A stretch of DNA of 64,000 nucleotides from an uncultured Halomonas sp. (GCF_947500835.1 NZ_CANMTQ010000003.1:1-64000); one strand, 5' to 3'. Positions 54,143 through 62,890 are shown, counted from the stretch's first letter. Program-made: numbers and translations. Notes: generated by a model from the letters alone, not told the origin.

Positions 54143-55558
54143 ATGAGTAAACGTATTCTGCGACATCTGTCACTTGCGGCGGCACTGACTGCTGTCCCGC
54201 TACTGGCTCAGGCCCAGTCGTCCGACCGACTCTACTATGACATTGGCGGGGCCGCACCCTTCGGGGCATCGGCAGGGTTTGGCCATAGCCCTCGTTCTCA
54301 GGGCATGGGGGTTCGCTGGAACGTCGATGCGACCTGCGGCAATTTCGATATGGGGGCGACGGTATCGAATCAGCTTAACGGGGTGACCAACGGGTTCCAG
54401 AACATGATGAGCAACGTGGTCTCCAATGCCTCCGGGGCCGTGGCCAGCCTGCCCGCCATGATCATCCAGCGGGCCAATCCAGCGCTCTACGATCTCTTGA
54501 CCAATGGGGTGCTTCAGGGCCGTCTTGATTTCGACAAGTCCAAGCTGTCATGTCAGCGCATGTCCGAGGAACTGGCGGATGCTACGCTCGGAGGCCGGAT
54601 GCAGCAGGCAGCGATGGCCGAGAATTGGCAGGATATCGCGGCCACCAACCCGGATGCGGTCTCCGCCGAGGAAGCCGCCGAACAGCAGGCCGGCAACAAT
54701 GGCCGTACCTGGATCGGCGGACAGAAGCGCGGCGGACAGGGCCAGCTGCCGGTGCGGGTGGTCGAGGATACGGCCAAGGCCGGCTACAACCTGCTGCATG
54801 GGCGCACCGACACCACTTCCGAGGCGTCCATCGGCGGCGGTGGCGGTGGTTGGGGGTCGGTGGCCACCTCGAACGGTGACTGGATCGGTGCCGGGGGTGG
54901 CAGCGCTGGCAGCGGCTCGGAGTGCCGGGGCGGCATGTGTACCGTGTGGGGATCGCCCGCCGAGGCAGCCGAGTGGACCAGGACCATCGTGGGCGATACC
55001 GAGCTGCAAACCTGCGATGGCTGCGAGAAAGCACAAACCATTGCCGGCACCGGCCTGATCCGTGAGCTCGAGGACGAACAACAGGCCATTCATGAAAGCC
55101 TGCTCGAGATGCTGGCCGGGGGCGACATCACCCAGGCCAAGCTCGACGATGTGTCCGCCGGCAACGGTCTGGCCGTCTCCCGGGGCGTGATCGAGGCGAT
55201 GCGCTCCGATCCCCAGGGTCTGCTGCTCGCCCATCGCCTGGCCAGCGAAATGGCCCTGGCCAGAACCCTGACCAAGGCGATGTGGGCACGCCGCGCCCTG
55301 ATGGCTGGTTCAAGCGATCCGGGCATCGAGAGCAACCGGGAAGGCATGTCGGCTCTGGATCGCAAAATCGATGCCTTCAACCGCGATATTTCCTTGTTGC
55401 AGAGCGAGATGGAGATTCGTCAGTCGCTTGCCAGCAATGCCGCTATGCAGTCACTGCAGCGCGCCGCCAACCGCGCCTCCGGCTCCAGTCCTAATGAAAC
55501 CACGCTGCCGGCACCGATCCTGGATGAGCGTGGTCGTCCGCTCCTGGAGACGCCGTAA
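54143..55558 (+). CDS. TIGR03755-family ICE protein
   Basis: 471 aa, signal peptide (1-24). Mature part LYYDIGGAAPFGASAGFGHSPRSQGMGVRWNVDATCGNFDMGATVSNQLNGVTNGFQNMM, a Gly/Ser-rich segment (about 228-258), a Cys-containing middle, and a helical C-terminal part. It matches TIGR03755, which sits between the TraU- and TraG-type genes. The stop overlaps the next start (TAATG). Confidence 0.88.
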   Translation: MSKRILRHLSLAAALTAVPLLAQAQSSDRLYYDIGGAAPFGASAGFGHSPRSQGMGVRWNVDATCGNFDMGATVSNQLNGVTNGFQNMMSNVVSNASGAVASLPAMIIQRANPALYDLLTNGVLQGRLDFDKSKLSCQRMSEELADATLGGRMQQAAMAENWQDIAATNPDAVSAEEAAEQQAGNNGRTWIGGQKRGGQGQLPVRVVEDTAKAGYNLLHGRTDTTSEASIGGGGGGWGSVATSNGDWIGAGGGSAGSGSECRGGMCTVWGSPAEAAEWTRTIVGDTELQTCDGCEKAQTIAGTGLIRELEDEQQAIHESLLEMLAGGDITQAKLDDVSAGNGLAVSRGVIEAMRSDPQGLLLAHRLASEMALARTLTKAMWARRALMAGSSDPGIESNREGMSALDRKIDAFNRDISLLQSEMEIRQSLASNAAMQSLQRAANRASGSSPNETTLPAPILDERGRPLLETP

Positions 55559-55935
55559 TGACGCTCAAGCGGCTTATCGATCCGCGACGCTGGTCGTCGG
55601 GGGTCGTCTTTTTAGTGACCTTGCTCGGCATTGTCTTTCTCAGCGGGGCCATCGTCTCGCTGGCCATTCATTTCCTGGGCAGTCAGGAAGCCTTCATGGC
55701 GGCGAGACAGCGGGCGCTGCCGTGGCTGTTTCTGTGGCGCTGGGCCTGTTATGCGGGCCTTGTTGTGGCCTGGGTGTATCTGTGGAAACCGCGCGTGGTC
55801 ATGCGTCTCAACGAGGATCGCGATGGCGGGGAGGCGGCGCGTGCGCGTCTCAAGCGCCTTGAATGGCTGGGTATCGGGGCCATGGCCTGTATCGAGCTCG
55901 TCAATCTCGTCGACTGGCTGGGAGGAACGTCATGA
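55558..55935 (+). CDS. Small tra-operon membrane protein
   Basis: 125 aa with about three membrane helices (residues 16-40, 52-70, 98-118). Basic at both ends of the loops. Unknown function; it is translationally coupled to TIGR03755 and the TraG-like gene on either side, so likely an assembly factor or partner of TraG. Confidence 0.75.
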   Translation: MTLKRLIDPRRWSSGVVFLVTLLGIVFLSGAIVSLAIHFLGSQEAFMAARQRALPWLFLWRWACYAGLVVAWVYLWKPRVVMRLNEDRDGGEAARARLKRLEWLGIGAMACIELVNLVDWLGGTS

Positions 55936-57467
55936 ACGCCGATCTCAACGTCAACGACTATTTCGAGACGGTCATGCTGATGATCGGCTGGGTGGTCAAC
56001 AACGCCCTGTGGTCATCGTTGATGCTGACCGGGCTGGCCCTGGTGCCATTTATTACCATGATGGCCTCGGAGTGGTTTCGAGTACGTCAGGAAGGCGAGG
56101 ACGAGGGCAACAAGGGCGCACTGCTGATTGCGCGTATCGAGACACGGCTTTATGCCATGGTGTTGTGTTACGCCTTTACCTGCGCACCGCTGCTGTCACT
56201 GTCCTTCAATCCGGTGAATGCCATCGAGCGTACCAATGCCGGCGGCGGGCAGTGCAGCGTAGCGGTGATCGGGCAGGGCGAGTGGGGCAGTACCACGCTC
56301 AACTCGATCGGCGGCCAGGCCGCCGAGATCCCGCTGTGGTGGGCGCTGGTTCATGCGGTTTCCAAGGGCGTGACCAACGTCGCGGTCTCGAGCATTCCGT
56401 GCAGCCCTGACCTTCAAGCGATCACCTCCGAGATCGATGCGCAATCGATCACCGACCCTGGCCTCAAGCGAGAGCTGGGCGAGTTTCAACGCCAGTGCTA
56501 TGGCGCGGCCCGTAATCGGCTGTTTCAGCAAGGGGGCACCGTCGAGGCGCTCGATGCCGAAGACGTGGACTGGCTGGGCAGTCGCTTCTTCCTAGACGCG
56601 CCCGGCTACTACGATTCGTTCTATGCGGGACGGCCGGTGGCGGGGTTCCCGTATCAGGCCAGCCGCGACGAAGCGCGCCCCGGTACTGGCCCCGGTCGGC
56701 CGGGCTATCCTAGCTGCCGGGAGTGGTGGACCGATGGCGAAAACGGCCTCTATGTCCGTCTGCGTGAGCAGGTAAGGCCCAGCCTATGGGAAAGCGTGGC
56801 CTCGGTGTTCTCAAGCGCCGATGCCGAGGACTATGTGATCCGACGCTTGATCAGCCAACGCACAGGATCCGCCAACGGCAATCAGTCGGTGGCGGTGACC
56901 GGCTACGGCAACCTGGGGGGCGATGTGGTGGAGGATGTGGGCGATACACTGTCCATGGCCGCCGGTGGTGTGGGCGGTGCCGTAGGGGCCGTGCTGGGCA
57001 AGGCCGGCATGGACATGCTCAAGCGCGCCCTGCCCATGGTGCAGTACATACTGATCATGGCCGTGGTGATCTGTCTGCCGTTCGTGATGGTGATCTCCGG
57101 CTACTCGATCAAGGTAGCTGGCACAGCGACCTTCGGGTTGTTCGCCCTATGGTTTTTGACGTTCTGGTGGGAACTGGCCCGCTGGATCAACTCAAACCTG
57201 ATCGACCTGCTCTACAACTCGGACGCGGCCAAGCTGAGCTTTGTCGCGGCGGCGCAGAATGGCTACGACAAGCTGGTATTGACGTTCGTGGAGTGGGCGA
57301 CGTTCTTGATCTTGCCGGGGATTTGGGTGGCGACCCTGGCTTGGGCAGGAATGAATGTTGGTAGCGCGGTTGGTAGGGGCTTGGAAGCTGGAACCTCGGG
57401 GGCAAAGTCAGCAGGAGACAAGGGTAGTAAAATGGCAGAAAGTGCAGTAACAAAAGGGAAATCTTGA
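55932..57467 (+). CDS. traG: TraG-like conjugal transfer protein (N-terminal domain type)
   Basis: 511 aa. Several membrane helices: about 15-40, 75-95, 375-425 and 465-485. N-terminal part NDYFETVMLMIGWVVNNALWSSLMLTGLALVPFITMMASEWFRVRQEGEDEGNKG fits the TraG-N domain, which acts in mating-pair formation. The C-terminal mating-stabilisation domain of F TraG is absent, normal for this ICE class. ATG 55932 has GGAGGAAC upstream. Confidence 0.9.
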   Translation: MNADLNVNDYFETVMLMIGWVVNNALWSSLMLTGLALVPFITMMASEWFRVRQEGEDEGNKGALLIARIETRLYAMVLCYAFTCAPLLSLSFNPVNAIERTNAGGGQCSVAVIGQGEWGSTTLNSIGGQAAEIPLWWALVHAVSKGVTNVAVSSIPCSPDLQAITSEIDAQSITDPGLKRELGEFQRQCYGAARNRLFQQGGTVEALDAEDVDWLGSRFFLDAPGYYDSFYAGRPVAGFPYQASRDEARPGTGPGRPGYPSCREWWTDGENGLYVRLREQVRPSLWESVASVFSSADAEDYVIRRLISQRTGSANGNQSVAVTGYGNLGGDVVEDVGDTLSMAAGGVGGAVGAVLGKAGMDMLKRALPMVQYILIMAVVICLPFVMVISGYSIKVAGTATFGLFALWFLTFWWELARWINSNLIDLLYNSDAAKLSFVAAAQNGYDKLVLTFVEWATFLILPGIWVATLAWAGMNVGSAVGRGLEAGTSGAKSAGDKGSKMAESAVTKGKS

Positions 57468-57468
57468 A

Positions 57469-57500
57469 TTCAAAATGGGGGGTCATTCCCCCATTTTGAA
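57469..57500. terminator. Bidirectional terminator between traG and the cargo patch
   Basis: TTCAAAATGGGGG (57469-57481) and CCCCCATTTTGAA (57488-57500), a 13-bp perfect stem with a 6-base loop. It lies between convergent genes and can stop both; the minus-strand gene's stop codon falls in the loop. Confidence 0.88.
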
Positions 57501-57746
57501 ACCATTTTCGTAGTACCCGGGCCCCTCTGGACCTGCGGCATGAAATCCATCATCGATAACCCACGAGTCATGAAACTGATCTATTTCCTTCGCATCACTT
57601 TCTCGTTTCGCGACTGCTACTGCCAGCGCACCCACCAAGGTGGCAGTACCTGCCACGGCCACTTTCCCCGTGATCTTCAGCAGATCCAGAGACAGCTTGC
57701 CGGTTGCGCGACGGCCTTTCGGTGTACAGAGATCGGAGAGTTTCAT
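57483..57746 (-). CDS. Small cargo protein, unknown
   Basis: 87 aa from ATG 57746, which has GGGAGG about 8 bases upstream; an ATG at 57761 would start inside that site. N-terminal basic part KLSDLCTPKGRRATGKLSLDLLK, a membrane-like helix (KVAVAGTATLVGALAVAVA), and an acidic tail with the notable GPEGPGYYENGFKMGE. Not recognised. It is the last gene of the minus-strand patch. Confidence 0.62.
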   Translation of the reverse strand: MKLSDLCTPKGRRATGKLSLDLLKITGKVAVAGTATLVGALAVAVAKRESDAKEIDQFHDSWVIDDGFHAAGPEGPGYYENGFKMGE

Positions 57747-57822
57747 GGGGATACCTCCCATAGGATCGTTTGTCCTGTATCAGTGCGCTGGCTTGATCGT
57801 CCTGTCAGCGCGGCTTTCTGCC

Positions 57823-58137
57823 TCAGTCCAGTTCAGCTAGATACTCGATCGTCTGCGGATAGCGCTGTACCAGACGAATGAGGGTCTGAGCCTGGGCGTT
57901 CGGCGTCGAACGTCCCTGCTCCCAATTCTCCAGGGTCCGCTGATTGGTCCGCAGGTAGTGAGCGAACACACCCTGAGACATGTTCAGCTTTTTTCGCGTC
58001 TGGACCAGGTCCTGGGCCGTGATCTCCGGCGAATCGGACAGCGTAACTGCGTGCGTGCGCAGCGTGCGCTTGCCTTTGCGAGCGTCGGCCAACGCCTCGA
58101 AGCCTTCGGTCAACTCGTCGAAGACATTGCGACTCAT
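57823..58137 (-). CDS. HTH-type antitoxin (HigA/NadS-like)
   Basis: 104 aa. C-terminal helix-turn-helix of XRE type: TAQDLVQTRKKLNMSQGVFAHYLRTNQRTLENWEQGRSTPNAQAQTLIRLVQ. Its N-terminal half likely wraps the toxin. It overlaps the toxin gene by 4 bases and follows it, as in HigBA order. It probably represses its own operon. Confidence 0.85.
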   Translation of the reverse strand: MSRNVFDELTEGFEALADARKGKRTLRTHAVTLSDSPEITAQDLVQTRKKLNMSQGVFAHYLRTNQRTLENWEQGRSTPNAQAQTLIRLVQRYPQTIEYLAELD

Positions 58138-58478
58138 GTTCGTTTCCTCGCCTCAATTTCGTCGTTGAGCATCTGCTGCAGGCTCTTTTTCTGGGCAGAC
58201 GTGAGGTCGTCCTGCACATCCTTCCCGTAAATCGTGAACAACCAGAATTGCTGACCGCTTGCCCACCAGTAGTAGATGACGCGAACGCCGCCTCGCTTGC
58301 CCTTAGCGCGCCCAGGATCCTGAAAGCGAACCTTGCGCAGACCGTCAGTGCCCTGGATCACGTCACCGGCACGAGGGTGTTGAAGCAGATACTGCTGAAA
58401 CGCAGCAAACGTTCCATCGTGCCAGTACGTGATTCTCATCCGCTGGAACGCGGGCAACTCGACAAACAGCGCTTTCAT
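58134..58478 (-). CDS. RelE/HigB-like mRNA interferase toxin
   Basis: 114 aa. Pattern FVELPAFQRMRITYWHDGTFAAFQQYLLQHPRAGDVIQGTDGLRKVRFQDPGRAKGKRGGVRVIYYWWASGQQFWLFTIYGKDVQDDL, typical of RelE-superfamily toxins with basic residues near KGKRGGVRV. Toxin-first order fits HigBA-type modules. The pair would stabilise the ICE by addiction. Upstream, TACAGTGTACGTAGACTGCGTA-like dyad sequence (58482-58500) may be the operator. Confidence 0.85.
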   Translation of the reverse strand: MKALFVELPAFQRMRITYWHDGTFAAFQQYLLQHPRAGDVIQGTDGLRKVRFQDPGRAKGKRGGVRVIYYWWASGQQFWLFTIYGKDVQDDLTSAQKKSLQQMLNDEIEARKRT

Positions 58479-58704
58479 ACAGTGTACGTAGACTGCGTAT
58501 ATTTGAAAAGATTCACCTCAGCTGCCATGATCGCCGATCGTTCCCCTGGTCCGCGAATGATTTTTCATGTGACAGGCGCCGAGGAAAAAGGAAAGGGCTC
58601 ATCCAAAGGGTTATAAGGGAAGGGGGAGGAAGGGGAAGGGGCTTACCCGGAAAATGAGGGCAAACCCCAAAGGGACGGGCGAAAAGGCCAAAGGGTGCTC
58701 CCGC

Positions 58705-59493
58705 TTAATACCCTCGCACGAATTTGGAGACTGCGGTCGTGATGGCCCATCGGAAAGGGTTGCTATAGGCTCTCTCCAAATCGTGTGAACTGGTGTCTAA
58801 CTGGCCCTTCAGCCCGCGCCTTTCCAGTTCCAGCGCCTCCTTTTCCTGAGCATGCTCCGACAAGTATCTGTTGAGACTGCACACCTCCAGTTTATTGCCC
58901 AGCGCTTGCTGTTTCTCCTCCGTGAGTGGCGTTAATTCCCTGGACAGCATCGGGGCAGACTGTCCGGCCACTCTGCGCTCATCCTCATACTCGAAGGCAA
59001 GGCCGAAGTTCTCGTAGAAACGGTTGCGTCGACGCTTATTGTCCCTTTGAGCATCGGATGCCAGCAACTTGACAGGCATTACGTGGGCCTCTGGCCACTG
59101 CTGAACCCACCGAACGATCTCGTTCATGAAGAAAGTGCCCAGGCCACGTCCTGCAAGCCAATCAGGATCTACAACGCAATAGCCGCCTTCGGCGATCGAG
59201 GTGCTTGTAAGGCGCACATGAGGTCGACCCAGGATCCAGGCGTCGTAGGATGCGGAAAATTCGCCGCCTTCGTGCTGCCGGCTCAACACTTCGTCTGAAA
59301 CAACCTGATAATGAAAACTTAGGCTTGCTTCCGTGACTTCCCCCTCGTGTCTTGATAACCGTTCTTCACGCTCCACCAAGAGGGCGACCTCCTTTCCTTT
59401 ATCCAGCGGCTTGAGGCGCAGCACAAAGATACGCGGGGTCGAGAAGGTAGGTGCGGTTTGAAAATTATCGATTGAGGGCAGCGTCTTGAACAT
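58705..59493 (-). CDS. GNAT-fold cargo protein with C-terminal coil
   Basis: 262 aa. The acetyl-CoA motif is visible as YCVVDPDWLAGRGLGTFFMNEIVRWVQQWPEAHVMPVKLLASDA (V-x-P-x-x-x-GRGLGT), with a NRFYENFGLAFEYEDERR end strand. The C-terminal 75 residues form a helical/coiled stretch (KQQALGNKLEVCSLNRYLSEHAQEKEALELERRGLKGQL) and a basic tail. Substrate unknown. It sits beside the toxin-antitoxin pair on the minus strand. Confidence 0.75.
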   Translation of the reverse strand: MFKTLPSIDNFQTAPTFSTPRIFVLRLKPLDKGKEVALLVEREERLSRHEGEVTEASLSFHYQVVSDEVLSRQHEGGEFSASYDAWILGRPHVRLTSTSIAEGGYCVVDPDWLAGRGLGTFFMNEIVRWVQQWPEAHVMPVKLLASDAQRDNKRRRNRFYENFGLAFEYEDERRVAGQSAPMLSRELTPLTEEKQQALGNKLEVCSLNRYLSEHAQEKEALELERRGLKGQLDTSSHDLERAYSNPFRWAITTAVSKFVRGY

Positions 59494-59581
59494 GGCACAT
59501 CCATCCCATAGATGGTTCGAGTCTCACGATAGCAGCATGGCTTGCAAGCCGTGTCAGACCGTTTCATACTCAATTTGTACC

Positions 59582-59788
59582 ACGTCTGCTGCTGACGGCA
59601 ATAGCAGCGCCTTTTGCCTTCGGGCAACCCCAAAGCCGTAACGCATCCCGAGAGACGGTGCTCGACCGAGTTGGATGCCACTTCCGAATTATCGGCTCTG
59701 TGCCGACCCACCCATCCGGGGGAAACACTTCCCCGATGGGGATGGTGTGTCTCCTGGAATCAATCGACTCAATCCAAGGAGCTACACC
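59582..59788 (+). repeat. 206-bp repeated leader, copy 2
   Basis: Direct repeat of 33186-33391 with roughly 15 differences and small indels, ending at the start codon of the 175-aa gene. Same TTCG tetraloop hairpin and nested leader hairpins. Homologous recombination between the copies would remove the tra module. Confidence 0.88.
59707..59788 (+). ncRNA. Structured leader before the 175-aa gene
   Basis: As at 33311: GGGGGAA-ACAC-TTCCCC inner stem, CCATCC/GGATGG outer stem, then a TGGAATC/AATCCA-type hairpin next to AAGGAG. Confidence 0.64.
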
Positions 59789-60316
59789 ATGAATCCTTTC
59801 AAAGGCTCTCCCGCCTTCCTGCTTACTACGTTGATACCGCTCATGTTGCCACAAGTCATGCCCGAGCCACTGCGGTGGATCTGGTTGACGCTCGTGGTGC
59901 TCTGGGCGCTCAACCGTTTAGGGCTCGTGCGCATCGGCCTCGGTGGACAATCCACTTCGGGCGATGCCTCGGATGCTTCAACGGCATGCGCATCTGGACG
60001 CGCTGGATCTGCCCATCGTGGCGAGATCGTGGCGCTCGGCAGCGCGCCCTACGAGTTCGATGAGGCAAACCGCCTCAGCTACTACATCACGCTGCGGTCC
60101 GGGCGTGGTGACGACAAGACGTTGTGGGGTGTCGATTTGAAGCGCGTAGCGCTTGAGACACCACTGGCGGTCGGTGAAACGGTCACGCTCGAGTTCCTCG
60201 GACGTCAGGCTGTCGTCGTCGATCAGCCGGTTCGCAATGACCAGGGCAAGGTCGTGGATCGCCGCAAGGTGAGCGCGCACCGCAACACCTGGAAGGCTAC
60301 CGTCCTGCCAGCATAA
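59789..60316 (+). CDS. ICE accessory membrane protein, unknown
   Basis: 175 aa. Two N-terminal membrane helices (residues 9-24 and 28-45), a Gly/Ser linker, then a soluble beta-rich domain: GEIVALGSAPYEFDEANRLSYYITLRSGRGDDKTLWGVDLKRVALE and GETVTLEFLGRQAVVVDQPVRNDQGKVVDRRKV. The domain resembles one found in ICE relaxase-region proteins, from memory. Expressed through the repeated leader. Confidence 0.72.
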   Translation: MNPFKGSPAFLLTTLIPLMLPQVMPEPLRWIWLTLVVLWALNRLGLVRIGLGGQSTSGDASDASTACASGRAGSAHRGEIVALGSAPYEFDEANRLSYYITLRSGRGDDKTLWGVDLKRVALETPLAVGETVTLEFLGRQAVVVDQPVRNDQGKVVDRRKVSAHRNTWKATVLPA

Positions 60317-60328
60317 ACCACGCGGTAT

Positions 60329-60403
60329 TCACCCAACGGGGAAGAACTCTTCCCCGTCAGGGCGAGGCGCTTCCCCTTGTTTGATCATCCAGGGGGAAGC
60401 GCC
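60329..60403 (+). ncRNA. Structured leader with ribosome-site switch
   Basis: Inner stem ACGGGGAAG/CTTCCCCGT (loop AACT), then GGCGCTTCCCC-N15-GGGGAAGCGCC directly before ATG 60404, burying the ribosome site in an 11-bp stem. CTTCCCC can pair instead with the inner GGGGAAG. Confidence 0.7.
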
Positions 60404-60778
60404 ATGAATCGCACCATCTTCTACGCCAATATCCGCATCGATGTCACCGCCAAGGCGCAGTGCCTCGGGCTTTGCCCGATGCGACACGACGTCATGGTTT
60501 TGATAGAGCAGCCTCTCATGAACGACGTGGCGCTGCTCACCGATGCGCCGGTAGCGCACGATGTCCAGGGCAAACTGCATTGGATGAAGCGACTGGACAC
60601 GTTTATCGACCAGGTGCGTGTTGAGCTCGGAAAGGCACCCGACGGATGCCGTTCGTTCGACTTCGAGATAACGGCATCATCATCTCGGCGTCTCGGGATC
60701 CATGCGGAGATCGAGAAGCGTTTCAACAAGCACATCCTGGTGTTCTCGCTGGCCGGACGCGGTTGTCTGGCGGCTTGA
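60404..60778 (+). CDS. ICE accessory protein, unknown
   Basis: 124 aa, soluble. MNRTIFYANIRIDVTAKAQCLGLCPMRHDVMVLIEQPLMNDV with a C-terminal SRRLGIHAEIEKRFNKHILVFSLAGRGCL. Not recognised. The ribosome site is locked in a leader hairpin. Confidence 0.68.
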   Translation: MNRTIFYANIRIDVTAKAQCLGLCPMRHDVMVLIEQPLMNDVALLTDAPVAHDVQGKLHWMKRLDTFIDQVRVELGKAPDGCRSFDFEITASSSRRLGIHAEIEKRFNKHILVFSLAGRGCLAA

Positions 60779-60821
60779 ATAACCCTTACTCCACGCCTTG
60801 AAGTCCGATTCGCCGGACTTT

Positions 60822-60885
60822 CCACCCCCGACCGGGCACCGTTCCCGCAAGGGGGCGGCCCGGTCATTTTCATGAGGTCATGACA
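60822..60885 (+). ncRNA. Structured leader of the radC-like gene
   Basis: CCCCC/GGGGG outer stem, CGGG/CCCG inner stem, GACCGGG complementary to CCCGGTC downstream, and GTCAT/ATGAC enclosing the GAGG ribosome site. It lies before radC, the gene that gave the published radC RNA motif its name. Confidence 0.72.
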
Positions 60886-61371
60886 ATGCCTGGACTCTTG
60901 ATACGTGAACCAAGCGGCCGATACACCCCGGCATCGCCTGAGCAGATTGCCGCCGCTGCGCGGCAGCTTCGGGAGAGCCGCTGGTTGCCTCAGCGAACAT
61001 CCTTGACCAGCCCAGAAGCCGTGCGTGACTACCTGGACCTGCAGCTTGCCGATCGGGAAAGAGAAGTGTTCTGTGTGGTATTTCTCGATACGCAGCATAA
61101 GGTGATTGCGTTCGAGGAGCTTTTCTACGGCACGTTTGATTCAGCCGCCGTCTACCCTCGCGAAGTGGTGAAATCGGCGCTGAACCATAACGCCGCTGCC
61201 GCCATCCTGGCGCACAATCATCCCAGCGGTGAGGTCACACCCAGCCACGCCGATCGCAACATTACAAAACGGTTGGTCGGCGCGTTGGGACTCATCGAGT
61301 GCCGAGTGCTCGATCACTTCATCGTGGGCCAGCAGCAACCGTATTCGTTCGCCGAACACGGCCTGCTCTAG
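60886..61371 (+). CDS. radC: RadC-family JAB-domain protein
   Basis: 161 aa from ATG 60886 (ATG 60880 would leave only 3 bases to the GAGG site). JAMM-type metalloprotease fold with [52 protein letters not shown] (HNHPSG, 110-115) and a downstream Asp. ICE and prophage RadC proteins are short and lack the long N-terminal part; the substrate is not known. Confidence 0.92.
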   Translation: MPGLLIREPSGRYTPASPEQIAAAARQLRESRWLPQRTSLTSPEAVRDYLDLQLADREREVFCVVFLDTQHKVIAFEELFYGTFDSAAVYPREVVKSALNHNAAAAILAHNHPSGEVTPSHADRNITKRLVGALGLIECRVLDHFIVGQQQPYSFAEHGLL

Positions 61372-61406
61372 CCTTCAACCTAAAGCGCTCGGCACATCGA
61401 GCGTAT

Positions 61407-61468
61407 CCACCCCCGACCGGGATTCCTCCCGGTGGGGGAGTCTCGGTCGTCATCATGAGGAATTGACG
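61407..61468 (+). ncRNA. Structured leader of the ardC-like gene
   Basis: CCCCC/GGGGG outer stem, CCGGG-ATTCCT-CCCGG inner stem, CGACC complementary to GGTCG, and CGTCA/TGACG around the GAGG site. Same plan as the radC leader. Confidence 0.7.
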
Positions 61469-62620
61469 ATGACCGACATTTACCAAGCCATTACTGATCG
61501 CATCCTGGACAGTCTCAGGCAGGGCAACTTGCCTGGCGTCAAACAGCCTTGGGATACGTCCGATCGGACGCCCTGCATACCCTGCAATGCCTATTCCGGT
61601 CGCCAGTACAGTGGCATCAACGTGCCGCTGCTCTGGGACATGGCCGATAAGCGCAGGTTTTCACAAGATCGCTGGTTGACCTTCCGCCAGGCAAAAGAGG
61701 CCGGGGGAACGGTTCGCCGAGGCGAGCGCAGCACACTGGCCTGCTTCTACAAGCCCATGAAGCGCGACATCGTCGACAAGGCCGGTGAGCCGGTTCTGGA
61801 TGAGGAGGGCAATCCCCAACAGCGCAGCTTCGCGATTCTGCGCGGCTTCAACCTGTTCAACATCGATCAGTGCGACGGGCTGCCCGACACGATCACGACT
61901 CCACCGGCAACGGCCGTCGAGGGCTTTGACAGCGTGAATACGCTGGATGCGTTCATCGCTGGCTGTGGCATCAAGGTCGTGCATTCGCTGGATCGGGAGG
62001 TGGCCGCCTACCTACCCAAGCAAGACCGGGTGCTGTTGCCGGCAAAGGAGCGGTTTCACAGCCCCGAGGGGTACTACAGCGTGGCGTTGCATGAGCTGAC
62101 CCACGCCACCGGGCATGACTCGCGCCTGGCACGACCCGGCATCACCGACTTCGACGGTTTTGGGACACCCCAATACGCCTTCGAGGAACTGGTGGCTCAG
62201 CTGGGCAGCGCCTTCATGTGCGGGCATTTCGGTATTCGCAATGAGGCGTTCGACGCCGCCTACATCGCCGACTGGATCGAGGCGTTGCAGGAGGACAAGC
62301 GGGCGATCTTCCGCGCGACCGGGGCCGCACGCCTGGCAGCGGAGTTTTTGAAGCAGGCGTATCAGGAACATGGTGCGCCGTCATCAACCGACCAGATGCT
62401 GCAGGAAGACGCAGAGGCACCGCCGCCGCGTCGACTCAAGGCAGATGATCAGGACATTGAGTTGTTCGGTCATCAGTGGCCCCTGGGCGATAGCGTCAAG
62501 CTCGATGCCACGCTGGATCGAGGCACGCTTCGCGCGCAGACCCTGCGCCTGAAGCAACTTGGCTATCACTTCGATGCGGCGTCACAGACCTTTACGTACG
62601 CGGCTGCCGCCGCTGCCTGA
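61469..62620 (+). CDS. ardC: ArdC-like antirestriction protein
   Basis: 383 aa. N-terminal ssDNA-binding part (about 1-130; PWDTSDRTPCIPCNAYSGRQYSGINVPLLWDMADKRRFSQDRWLTF, DUF1738-like) and a zincin-type metallopeptidase part with ALHELTHATGHDSRLAR (HELTH, 208-212). ArdC proteins protect incoming DNA from restriction enzymes. A C-terminal extension (about 330-383) repeats the pattern seen in long ICE ArdC members. Confidence 0.92.
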   Translation: MTDIYQAITDRILDSLRQGNLPGVKQPWDTSDRTPCIPCNAYSGRQYSGINVPLLWDMADKRRFSQDRWLTFRQAKEAGGTVRRGERSTLACFYKPMKRDIVDKAGEPVLDEEGNPQQRSFAILRGFNLFNIDQCDGLPDTITTPPATAVEGFDSVNTLDAFIAGCGIKVVHSLDREVAAYLPKQDRVLLPAKERFHSPEGYYSVALHELTHATGHDSRLARPGITDFDGFGTPQYAFEELVAQLGSAFMCGHFGIRNEAFDAAYIADWIEALQEDKRAIFRATGAARLAAEFLKQAYQEHGAPSSTDQMLQEDAEAPPPRRLKADDQDIELFGHQWPLGDSVKLDATLDRGTLRAQTLRLKQLGYHFDAASQTFTYAAAAAA

Positions 62621-62643
62621 CCCATGAACCAAGGAGACATATC

Positions 62644-62868
62644 ATGACATCCGCACTTCACCCCGTACCCACTGGCTATCTTGCGTCTCGCGAGCTCGGG
62701 CTGACGCTGCCTGTCAGTATCCTGCGCAGCGCAGCAGGTTTCTATCTGGGCACAACCAATGACGCCGGCTTGCCTGTTTCACGCGAGTCGGCAGAATATT
62801 TCACCACCCATGCGCGTGCGGCACAGGCACTGGCCAGCGGCCAGTGGTCCCAACGTGCGTTTGTATGA
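62644..62868 (+). CDS. Small ICE protein, unknown
   Basis: 74 aa: YLASRELGLTLPVSILRSAAGFYLGTTNDAGLPVSRESAEYFTTHARAAQALASGQWSQR. It has the look of a small helix-turn-helix or YopX-type accessory protein, not confirmed. AAGGAG precedes ATG 62644. Confidence 0.65.
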   Translation: MTSALHPVPTGYLASRELGLTLPVSILRSAAGFYLGTTNDAGLPVSRESAEYFTTHARAAQALASGQWSQRAFV

Positions 62869-62890
62869 CCATCTATCCAGGAGCCTTCCA

